NCBI GenBank assembly: GCA_030533445.1
Contig: CM060073.1
Location: 42,081,928-42,145,927 of the forward strand
From: Cyprinodon diabolis
Taxonomy: Eukaryota; Chordata; Actinopteri; Cyprinodontiformes; Cyprinodontidae
DNA length: 64,000 nt
Direction: 5' to 3'
Shown piece by piece: positions 15,146 to 27,727 of the stretch (its first letter is position 1; every line of letters begins with the position of its first letter). The notes beneath the pieces are model-generated. The model did not search any database, was not told the DNA's origin, and saw only the letters and a program-made list of their open reading frames with translations. The translations under genes were made by a program, and so were the position numbers.

Positions 15146-15184
<39 letters not shown>

Positions 15185-15198
15185 AGCTCCTATATATA
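15018..15198 (+). promoter_or_regulatory. Proximal star promoter: GATA site, two SF-1 sites, TATA-like box
   Basis: Elements in order are TTATCT (inverted AGATAA GATA site, 15018-15023), TGGCCTTGA (15072-15080) and TGGCCTTGG (15141-15149). The last two are reverse complements of TCAAGGCCA and CCAAGGCCA, each a full match to the SF-1/NR5A consensus YCAAGGYCR. A 36-G run follows at 15148-15183, then CTATATATA at 15190-15198. Transcription would start near 15220, giving about 150 nt of 5' UTR. Mammalian STAR promoters are controlled by clustered SF-1 and GATA4 sites close to the start, so the arrangement fits. Occupancy here is inferred. Confidence 0.7.
15148..15183 (+). repeat. Poly-G run of 36
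   Basis: An uninterrupted run of 36 G overlaps the end of the proximal SF-1 site and stops 7 bp before the TATA-like box. The true length may vary or be an assembly estimate. Confidence 0.9.
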
Positions 15199-15368
15199 CA
15201 AGAGCTCTGAAACATCCCACAGATAAACTTGAATCCTCTGCCGCAGTACCTTCCACTCTACACTGTTACTGCTCTCGCATAGTTTAACGTTTATCCTAGC
15301 AGCTTGTTTTTCAATTTTCCAATATTTGTTTTTACATTTTTTTGTACCAGTAATTCATACAAAGCAAA

Positions 15369-18342
15369 ATGCTGCCTGCAACTTTTAAACTGTGTGCCGG
15401 CATCTCCTATCGACACATGAGGAATATGACAGGTGAGTGAATGGATCTCATCAGAGCGACAATCAGCACTGCTGCCTTGATCTACTTCTATCCCTCCTGT
15501 TTAACTTCATTTTTAAAACCAAATTATTTCCATCTGAGGTCTTCAGGGAGACTGGGATCAGAGCAACAGAAAACAAATGAAGAAATATTGAAAAGTTCAT
15601 GCTTCTTTTTACTTGGAGTTTCATCTGCAAATGTCATGTTCTCTTGCTATCCAGGTCTAAGGAGAAATGCCCTGGCAGCCATCCATCAAGAGCTGAACAG
15701 GCTGGCAGGTCCAGGCCCCAGTAACTGGATCAGCCAAGTCCGCCGACGAAGCTCTCTATTAAGTGAGTTGTTTTATTTTTGTTTTATTCCAAATTGATTT
15801 ATTCAGACTAATCTCGGAGATATACCAGCTGTGAAATTCAAGACAGACCTTTATTGTTATAAATTGTCAGTATATTTACCACTTTGGTGGGACTTCACAC
15901 TTGTTTCGTCAATTTCTCTCACAAAAATATTTTCTTATAATACAAACCAAAGATAAGATAGTATGATGCCAGTTAAAATACTATACTTAAAAAATACAGC
16001 TTAAAGTTAGATAACAACACAATATTATTTTTACTTGTATTTCTAAACAGGCAAAATATGTGTTTGTATATATATTGAAAAAATATTTCTTTTTTAAAAA
16101 GTGGTTAAAATAATTGTGTTAATGCTCCACTGAATTTTCACTGGCGAGTCCCTTATGTGCATGAAGTCCCTGATAAGGTCTAAAAAGTTAATTTCTCATC
16201 AACTGGCTTTTTATTGGAAAAAGTGCTATAGGCTAAGCCGATAGTCACATATTCAAATGTTACATGGTATAAATATAGATCTAAACTGTTTTTACCATGA
16301 TATCAAGAGGCTTTCATTGGAAAATTCATGATGGTGTTTTAACTATTGTCAAAGAAAGTGCAGCCTTTACTCCAAACTGTTGTTAATGACGTCGCTAATG
16401 TTTTAGTTTAGTTATGGCTCACACATGTCAAAAAAAAATTTATCAAAAGCTGCTCCCCCTATTTTTATTTTTATTTTACTCTTCCTCTCATTATTTTTTT
16501 TTCTGTAACTTTAATATTATAGTTTACTTTTGTGGAAGTTAGTTTTTCCCTCCTCCTGCTCTTCTAGCAGTCAGATCTCTCCATCCACCCATTGTCTACA
16601 GTATCTTCTTAAAGAGAATTGGCCTTTTTTTTTAAAAAACTCCATTGTATAGAAATTCAGTTCTGCCAGGTGAAATCAACTGATTAATTTATTAGAACTT
16701 TAACATTGCAACACAAAATGAAATTTTGCTCACAATGAGGTTCTCTCCTCACAGTGGGCCTTGGATAAATAGTACGACCTTCCAACACTCAGACAACTCC
16801 ATGTATTGTCGTAAAAAAAAAAAATAACAGCAAGAGATTTAATAAATAAAAACTTTAAAATGATTTTCTTGTTGTCCTTAAGAATGCATTATCACAAGTT
16901 CTTCAGGTGGCATGCTCAAAGAACAATAAATGTAATAAAAGTCTCAGTCCCAAATCATAGAAAGAACTGCAAAAAAGCTAACAAGTATTTTCTGTAAGAA
17001 ATAATAAGGTGGCTTCAACACGCTATTTTTCAGGTTTTGTGCAATAAATATATGAGACTTAAGTGCCTTTTAAGATATGCATTGTTTCAATATGTGTAGC
17101 TTCTTTTGGACATAGCAGACTTGTCAAATTATTTTTATAAGTCTATGACGAGTGCCTGAATGGCAATGACAATCCAAACATTTAGAGAGTTTTGGTATAT
17201 TGTGATGTGTAGTCAACTAAAATCCTCTTTTTTTAAGGTTGTCGGATTCAGGAGGAGGAGGGGTACAATGAGGAAGAGATGTCATATGTGAAGCAAGGTG
17301 AGGATGCGCTGAAAAAAGCCATCAGCATCCTCAGCGAGCAGGACGGTTGGACTGTGGAAACCGTAGCTGTAAGTAAAATGGCAAAGCAGAGCAAAAGAAC
17401 ATCCCACTGAAGTTCAGATTTAATTTGGATGTGATAAGCAATATGGATCAATTGACAAATCTCTTCCCACATTCCTGCAGGCAAATGGAGATAAGGTTCT
17501 CAGCAAAGTCTTGCCAGACATTGGGAAGGTGTTCAAACTTGAAGTGGTGCTGGAGCAACGTCCTGACAACCTTTATGAAGAGCTGGTGGAAAAAATTGAG
17601 CAAATGGGAGAGTGGAACCCTAACGTCAAACAAGTCAAAGTAAGATCGATATTTCCTGGGGTGTAATCCAGAAACATACAAAGTACAGGCTTTAAACTTA
17701 AAGGCGTTGGTGACATTTCAAACTGGTATATTCCAGATTCTTCAAAAGATTGGGCAGGACACCATGGTGACCCATGAAGTGTCGGCAGAGACGCCAGGCA
17801 ACGTAGTAGGTCCGAGGGACTTTGTGAGCGTCCGCTGTGCTAAACGTCGAGGCTCTACCTGCTTCCTGGCTGGAATGTCAACTCAACATGCAAAGATGCC
17901 AGAGCAGAAAGGTGTCATCAGGTAAATAAGTTATTAACTAGTATAATAATAATCAGTTAGATCACATACTAGCTACATTGTGTAAATGCACTGCTTATTA
18001 ACATCAAATCTGCACAAACAAGCTCAATTTGTGAAATTTTGCAGAGCCGAGAACGGGCCTACCTGTATAGTGATGAGGCCCTGCGCTGAAGACCCAAATA
18101 AGACTAAGTTTACCTGGTTACTCAGTTTGGATCTAAAGGTAAACGATAAATCTTAAGCAAAAAAATGTGTTTAAACACCAAAGGAGACTGTCTAATACCG
18201 GGTTTCCCTGTTTCATCTGCAGGGCTGGATCCCAAAGACAATCATCAACAAAGTGCTCTCTCAAACGCAGGTGGACTTTGCCAACCACCTCAGAAATAGG
18301 ATGGCAAATAACGTTTCCATGGAGATGGCTCACTCCTGCTGA
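15369..18342 (+). CDS. star: Steroidogenic acute regulatory protein (StAR), complete
   Basis: StAR moves cholesterol to the inner mitochondrial membrane, the acute rate-limiting step of steroid synthesis. Exons: 15369-15432, 15655-15762, 17238-17368, 17481-17639, 17737-17921, 18045-18138, 18223-18342. The 861-nt sum encodes 286 aa, the usual family length, in the standard seven exons. The start [17 protein letters not shown] is the expected N-terminus and leads a roughly 60-residue basic mitochondrial presequence. A START domain follows (about 65-282), with [34 protein letters not shown] and [13 protein letters not shown]. Two PKA-type sites are kept: RRRSSLL (Ser54/55, like human Ser57) and KRRGST (Ser194, like human Ser195). 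The protein ends MAHSC. No damage is seen, so it is probably functional. Confidence 0.98.
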
Positions 18343-19163
18343 CACAAGATGCTTCTCGAGCCAATAGAGAGAGAACAAAAACCCTCTGTTCATCCAAATT
18401 CTCATCTAAATCACTGAAAAAGTAGACACTCCGGGGAGTTTTAATGAGATCCCAGGAAGAATAAGCATTTCTGAAATCTTGAGAAAATCTTTGCACCTTT
18501 GATGAAACTGATAATGAGTAATAACAGATAATCACAACGCCATGGCTGATGAGATTTACAGCTAAAGAATTTTAAAGAATATATTTCACCGTAATATGTG
18601 CACCATGTGCATTGCTGCCTTTTGCTGATAGTTGCCAAGTACAAATCTATAAAATGTTGTTTTCTTAAAAAAAAAACAGATTTTCAAATCAAAAACGTGT
18701 ATGCTTATATGTATTAACATTTTTGCACTTAACATTAAATGTACTTCACATTTAAGAAAGTAAGCAATGGCAAAGAGTGCACTACATGTGAAACACTGTC
18801 TTAATCAAGTTTGTTATCAGCTGCTACTCTTAAACAGGGCTTCTGGTTATTTTAAATCTTATCTCCTGTTCAGTGTTTAGATAATACAGAATTTGTGGAG
18901 AGAATTTGATGCTCTTAACAGTCACGGCATTTCCCCTCCTTACAAAATATGTTATTTTTACGACCCTCTAGCTGATGAGTCTCCTTAAATATCAGCCTAA
19001 TTAATTTCCTTGCCCCTGTTGTGAAATTGCACTTTTATGTCTGCATGTTATTTATTCATTTTGCCTAGCTGTGTGACATTACAGCGACTGCTGGGTGTCA
19101 CTAATATTTATGCTTTCAAGAGGAAGTTTGAAAAATGATTGTATTGTCTTTGGATTACAACTG

Positions 19164-19169
19164 GAATAA
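19164..19169 (+). promoter_or_regulatory. Candidate star polyadenylation signal
   Basis: AATAAA lies 822 bp after the star stop codon within GGAATAAAATCTTG. It is followed by T- and GT-rich sequence, as expected for a cleavage site. Confidence 0.6.
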
Positions 19170-19315
19170 AATCTTGTTAAACATATTTCTGGTTTTTATG
19201 CTCAATTTCATAAGATCATGCAGGTATACACACTTATAGCTGTATAGTATAGACATGGATATGCTTACAATATATTAACTGCATACAGAGGACACACAGT
19301 AATGTGTGGTAGTAC

Positions 19316-19990
19316 ATTGCAAAAGTTTTCACACCACTTTTACTTTTAGTTGCATTAAAACTAAAGCTGCATTGATCCATTTTTTTCTGATTCAGTTAGG
19401 TACCGATACATGAGCTAAGCTCATCGGCCTATATGTTATGATACAACTCATTTAACATTATACATTGCCATGTGAGTAAAGGCATCATATTGACACAAAA
19501 GGGTAACAAATTTACAATGTGATAAATATGAAGGATATTTACGTCATTTTCAAAACTGTTAATGTACTCAGTCCCTGATGAAGAAAAGCATTACAGCAGC
19601 ATGAGTCTACCGCTATCATTTATTTGGTTGTAGTTATGGTAAGCAGTGTAATGCTGCAAAGTTCCGTTTGTTTTTTATCTCCACAGAACACCTTCTATCC
19701 TCTGCATGGCCTATAAACAGGATTTCCATTGGCTTTCTTTCTAAAATAGCTTCCTTCTTGCCACCTTTTAACTAGAGCAGATTTGTAGACTTGTGATTCT
19801 GCCACCCTGCTGTGGATGATGAAATAATCAACCATCTGTGAGCTTTTCAAAGCATGATTTATTGTTACAGCCTAATAACAGCTTTAAACATCTGCCAAAT
19901 GTCCTTACATAGAATGCTGTGTTTTTTTTGGTCTTCGTGATGCTTTTTGTTCTTCTCTGTTTTTAAACAAACATTTGAGGCTTTACGAAG
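19316..19990 (-). mobile_element. Decayed Tc1-like transposon fragment
   Basis: ATTGCAAAAGTTTTCACACC at 19317 resembles the inner part of a Tc1-family terminal repeat. Segments near 19730-19810 (TTGGCTTTCTTTCTAAAATAG, then CTTCTTGCCACC) and near 19930 (GGTCTTCGTGATGC) match decayed transposase DNA read on the minus strand. There is no open frame and no clear second end. Confidence 0.5.
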
Positions 19991-22881
<2,891 letters not shown>

Positions 22882-22894
22882 AATATATATATAT

Positions 22895-23499
22895 AAAGAT
22901 TTTCCTTACTACACTTCAAGAAATATAATTGATTAATTACAACATAGAAATGTAAGGTGTTTTAAACCAGTAAAATAATCTAGTAACAATAGGTTTCTAT
23001 TCCAGCCTTCACGTGTTTAACTACAAAAAGATGAAAAAAACGTAAAAGCTTACAAAATATACATTGCATTAATGAATTAATATCTATCACTAAATTATAA
23101 TAAGCAAAGGGCTTTACAAAATCATATGTTGCTGTTTTTTTAGATGGCCTGAGCCCCTTGTTTCCAATCTATTGTTCCTCAGTTGTGTCTATTTTTTATA
23201 ACTGTAAATGACACCTTATGGGTTGACATAAATGTTATAACCTTATTAAGATTGCAGTTTATTCAGTTTATCTTGATTTCTGTGAAATGAGAGCATAGAG
23301 AGTTATCTACTTAGGGTAAGATATCAACTTAGGTTCTTAGGCTGAACTTTTCCCTAAAGATGCAAAAATAATCACAATTTCATTTAGACTTCAGGAAAAT
23401 AATACCATCTACTGTGGTAGGCGCGCAGATCTAATTTAGGTATTTAATTATTCAAATAAAGACATAAAAATCGCTGGGAAGGAGTTGCTCTGTGTTTTT
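22895..23499. other. Intergenic DNA, no gene seen
   Basis: AT-rich, with no open frame of note and no repeat that I can name. It immediately precedes the probable elmod3 promoter. Confidence 0.35.
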
Positions 23500-23514
23500 G
23501 CCACAGACACTCCA

Positions 23515-23656
23515 CCTTAGCTCCCAGAAAGCAATGACGTAATGAATCTATCCTTTGACAGGAAACCACAATTCCCAGGATGCACTTGGAATTGCTGTGG
23601 CTGCTGAACGGGGGAAGGGAAGCTGAGATTGGAGGGGGAAACAATCAGAAACTCAG
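23515..23656 (+). promoter_or_regulatory. Probable elmod3 promoter and non-coding first exon
   Basis: ACCACAATTCCCAGGATGC at 23565-23583 differs at two or so positions from the ZNF143/SBS promoter motif ACTACAATTCCCAGAATGC. A CRE-like TGACGTAA is at 23535-23542, and another CCCAGAAAGCA lies at about 23523. Downstream, ACTCAG|GTAC at 23651-23660 offers a splice donor after 23656. The first coding exon of elmod3 begins at an acceptor (27531/27532), so a 5' non-coding exon is required, and this is the best candidate upstream. Transcript evidence is absent. Confidence 0.5.
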
Positions 23657-24496
23657 GTACTTTTAAAATGCTTCTTGTCGTATAATAAGGCTGGACTTGT
23701 ATTTGATATATTGTGGGATTATTTAGTAGATATAAAAAACTGAAGTAGATGTAATGAGCGCGTTGTCTTCAGATGTGGAGATCGACTCCCATCTCCGTTA
23801 CAGTTCAGCAGAGCTCCAGCTAGCTTCGTTAAATAGTTAGCCTGGGAGCTGGCTTTTCTTCTCTACGTTTAGTGGGAACTGGTTGCTTAAGTGCGCAGGT
23901 GATTTTTGTCAGAAATGTTTAGAGTGTTTGGAGAGAGTTGGGACGGAGTTGCATGTCGGTGATGTCAGTGGCTGCATTCTCGGGTTGAGATAAAACTGGA
24001 GCTGCGTCTTTGTGCAGCGCGAGCAGGGCTGCTAGCTTTCTGGTTGCTACAGATACGGGTTGCTAGCTGACAGTAGGAGCTGCCGCCCGCCCGCCTCCTC
24101 TGGAGGAGCCTGTCACCACTAAACCTCAGCTCTATTAGTCCCTCTGTCTCCATCCTCTCCACAATACTTTGAATTTTCAATAAAGTTCAGCATGAGCTCT
24201 CAGCTTTTGTTTGAATAAAAAGGACAATAATCCAACAGACATTTTTTTTATTGAAGTACAGATCCTCTGCATAAGTATAACTTATATTTTGTTAAAAAAT
24301 ATTATGCATAAGGTCTTAAACATTTTTTTCGATCTAAAAAAGTTATAGACTTTAAACGTATCTTAACTATTTTTGCTGTTGTGATGCTTTAAGTGACCCC
24401 ATTAAGCATTTACCTTTCGAGCTTTATGTCCTAACAATGTTTTTAATAGTTTCAGTTTTTGTTGGGTAGTTTAAATGATGGATATGTAAAATATAG

Positions 24497-24600
24497 AGGT
24501 GGGCGATACTGGGAATTTTCAATCGATACACCAAGTAAATACAGGGTCAGTATCGCCGATACGATACCGATACTTTTTAATATTTAAGCTTGATGTATCA
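24497..24600. repeat. Decayed DNA-transposon end
   Basis: GAGGTGGGCGATACTGGGAA followed by CGATACCGATAC is typical of common fish hAT-derived repeats (GGGCGATA-type ends). Only one end is recognised, and the segment lies in the presumed first intron of elmod3. Confidence 0.4.
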
Positions 24601-24944
24601 TAGAGCTGTTGACCCTTTAGTGTTTCAGTGATTTTATTTATTATTACAATGGAATAACAATAATACTGTTAATAATGTAATGTTAATAGTGTTAATAATC
24701 TACCACTTTTATTATATCTTTCCATTCTTAGGTGATTTTGTTTGTATTGTGTGCACTTTCCTGTTGCTTTAATTCTATAAAGTTCCACATCATGGGATAA
24801 ATAAAGGATTAGCTAATGTTAGCACACTTAGATAACACATTTTAATGGGATAAATGTTCGGGGTTCTTTCAAGATCTTCGTTACGCTTTCTGAGTGGGCT
24901 CCATTAATATATGACATATAATATCTACATAGAAAGTTAAAGTT

Positions 24945-25250
24945 ATAGTGGAGAATTTTCTTTTTCCAGGTGGATCATCAAAATAAACGGTAATAAGTCT
25001 GACATAATGAAAAAATTGCAAATCTTCTTTTGAAAAGTAAGCTTGTATGAGCGATGCAAAAAACGTTTAAACAGATCGTGCACAAGGAGAAATGGGCTCG
25101 TGCACACTCTCGCACACTTTTAATAAGCCCTCCCTCGGATACGTGGTTATGCCCGTACGATTTTTATAAAAGGCTCGCCCTCTCCACTTTTAAAAAAATG
25201 CATGTGCAAGCCCATTTCTTTTTGTGCACGCTCTGCTTAAAGTCATAGGG
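24945..25250. mobile_element. Foldback/MITE-like element, copy B
   Basis: An arm at about 25066-25106 (TTTAAACAGATCGTGCACAA, then GGAGAAATGGGCT) is inverted at about 25198-25241 (AGCCCATTTCTTTTTGTGC, then ACGCTCTGCTTAAA), with roughly 85-90% arm identity by eye. The left part (GTGGATCATCAAAATAA, AAGTAAGCTTGTATGAGCG) matches copy A at 12474-13820. Confidence 0.6.
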
Positions 25251-25471
25251 AAGTTTTATCTGAATTTCAAATCATTCTGGCTTAAACATGTATATAAATG
25301 TACGGACCATATTGTCCCTGAAGGTTAGACAAATTCTATTTAAAAAAAATCCTGTCTTTTCGTTATTTTATGCAGGCCAGTTTTTACACCTAAATTCTGC
25401 CAATCGTATATCAATGGTCATCTGTCAATCAAATTTTTTCGGTCATAGTATCTTGATTCATTTGTCGCAGC

Positions 25472-25771
25472 TAATATAGAATAATTTACTTTACAATTCC
25501 ATTGAGTTACGTCCCAGTGTTCACGGGGATGGACGTCTGTGTCTTCGGCAGGCGTAGAGCTAACAGAACTGGCAGCGTTGCGAGGCAAGGGCTCAAACAT
25601 GTACGGCTGTAAGCCTTCTACACCAAACCAAGCTTCTGCCGCCCTGGCGTCCTCTTCCACAACATCTTTTCCCCCACTTTCCTCCTCTAAATGAAAAATG
25701 GATGACGGAGGAGACTCATCCACAACTTCCGACACAAAACTCTCCTCTTCTTGCATTTTTCTGCTGTCCAT
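25472..25771 (-). pseudogene. Orphan first-exon-like ORF with a YMFEP motif, perhaps P2X7-tail-like or transposon-borne
   Basis: A minus-strand frame starts MDSRKMQEEESFVSEV and includes a long acidic stretch, then VEGLQPYMFEPLPRN and HWDVTQWNCK, followed by a possible splice donor GTAAAT at 25471-25466. The PYMFEP motif before a W-x-C is reminiscent of the multicopy fish proteins related to the intracellular tail of P2X7 receptors. Downstream on the minus strand there is only a foldback repeat and no matching second exon. It lies antisense in the presumed elmod3 first intron. It is best viewed as a gene or transposon fragment; the function is unknown. Confidence 0.35.
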
Positions 25772-25799
25772 AGCGTTCCTTGACAGTGTCGTTTCTAAG

Positions 25800-27531
25800 T
25801 CACCAATTTATTGCTACTTTGTCCCAATGTAATTTCCCATTGAGAACCTACTAGCACTAAGTTGCTAACTGGTTAGCAGGATGCTTCCGAGACACCGGCC
25901 ACAACCAAACTTGCTTGCGAACCTTCCGCCACAACAATCATGCCCCCTTGATAATCGACCTGTCACATTCACTTTATTCAATCGTGTAAAGTCAGGCACC
26001 ACTCAGGAGAATTTGCAACTGCAACAGTTGGAACAGCCACTTCCCTACGACTTTAAAAGTTGCTGTTCTCAGAGCTCATACAAGCTTGCGGTGTAGCATA
26101 CTTGTGCATAATTTTTGTATTCCATATAAATGCATAGCAGGTTGAACCATTATTGTACGCTGTGTATGCTTTCCATGAGTACTGATTCTAATCTTTTACT
26201 ATTGTTTGGTTTTGGTTAACAGGTTTGTGTCACTATAATGTTGTATTGTTATAATTTTCTTTTACTTTTCAGATACTTTGGGCCTCCTGCTTTGGAGTTG
26301 GGCCAAACAAGAACTTTTCTAAATGCCCCCCATCGAGGTTTTTTGTTTTGGCTTCTTTGCTGCAGCCGAGCTTAAACAGTAACCCAGCTTTAGACAAATT
26401 GAATTTGTTCTGGTTGCCAGAATCATGAAGATTCTTGGACGGGGAGAGCCCAGGCTTGAAAAACAGCAACATCATGCAGCTTCTGTTTGCCTGTGGTGGG
26501 GCTGAGCTGTGGAGAAGAGGAAGGGTTTCATGACACTACACTCTGATTTTGAGAGGATCTTGTTAACTTTCATACACAAATTCCTACACAATCAAGGCCT
26601 GTAAAGATCCCAACCTCGGTTGCTTAAAAGAAAACGACAAGATGATCCGGACACATGGATCTCAGTAACGTTTCTGTGAAATCCAGCTGTTGACATGAAG
26701 ATCTCTGCGCATGTGAGAAGAAAATGAGAAAAGCATAGAGACTTTCGCTCCCTACAGGTGTGCACTACAGAAACCATGCTGGCCTTTGCCGTGGCTCCCC
26801 AGCACATCTCCTTTCATGACTTCAAAAGCCTTTAGAGGCCACTGTCAGTATCAACATCAACATTCAACAGGATTACGTGCAATGGAAGAAAACGCTGATG
26901 TCTCATCGCACACAGAGGTGTTTAATTTCCCTTCATAATTTCAATCTAAGCTTTAATCCCTTTGTAATTTAACACCTGGCCTGTTTATCAGAACAACAAA
27001 TTGCCTTTACCATTTAGTGTCTAGAAAGCTTCTGCTCCTTAAACAGTTCAAAGTTCATTTAAATGTGACTTTTAAGCAGGTCGCCACCCATGATGAAATC
27101 CCAGCCCATCGTCGGCTGCCTTAGCTGTAATCTCTGATCAGGCTTGCTTGCTTGGCAGGCTGCTGCAGTGGCAGCTGACATCGCATTTCTCTTATCCCTA
27201 ACTTGGTTTTGTAGCCATAACATTACCTCTAGCAGCCTGCTCGGCATCCTTGTGTCGTGCATCATTTCTAGACAGTTGGATAATTGTATCATGAATGCAA
27301 CACTGCCAGTGAGGGTAACTTTTCTGAAAACCAAGATCACTTACCTTCTTATCAGACGGCTGTCTCTGCAGGGAGTTTCATTATAGAAATGATTAACAGT
27401 AAATGTTACATTTTTATTCATTGTCTGAAATATTTTAGGCCTGAATAGTTCAAGATTCATTCATCATAATGTAAGAACTGCTTTCCTTACGTTTTTTTTT
27501 TTGTACTTTTCCTTTTTTTTGTCCTTATTAG
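25800..27531. other. Presumed elmod3 first intron, distal part
   Basis: No coding exon can be supported here. An acceptor-like TTTACTTTTCAG ends at about 26272 and is followed by higher-GC sequence to about 26880. This could be an alternative 5' exon, but no clear donor closes it. Confidence 0.3.
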
Positions 27532-27538
27532 GGTCTAA

Positions 27539-27727
27539 ATGTTTTGCCACGTGAGCATAAACCAATGGAGATCACCAATGGACATTCCACCTATAAGCCT
27601 GTAAGCTAAAGTCACTTCTCTCTGGTCCTATATAATCAATGCAGCTCAAGAGATTTTTCTTTCTCAGTTTCTGAGTTTCTTTTTCTAACTGCTGTTTCTA
27701 TGCAGGTCATCAATGGAGTGGTTATAG
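27539..27727 (+). other. Upstream overlapping ORF in elmod3
   Basis: An ATG at 27539, in the same exon as the elmod3 start, is out of frame with it. After splicing of 27600 to 27706 the frame runs 27 codons and stops at TAG 27725-27727, inside the elmod3 coding sequence. Its start context is weak (T at -3, T at +4), so leaky scanning to the ATG at 27565 is expected. It matters only if the transcript includes the exon from 27532. Confidence 0.45.

Noticed and set aside
14984..15226. Frame with a poly-Gly stretch before star
   Set aside because: The glycine run is the translation of the 36-G promoter homopolymer. It lies upstream of the star start and has no coding support.
15441..15654. In-frame upstream extension of star exon 2
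   Set aside because: The sequence before 15655 is intron. The acceptor CTATCCAG fits, and joining to 15369-15432 restores the known StAR N-terminus.
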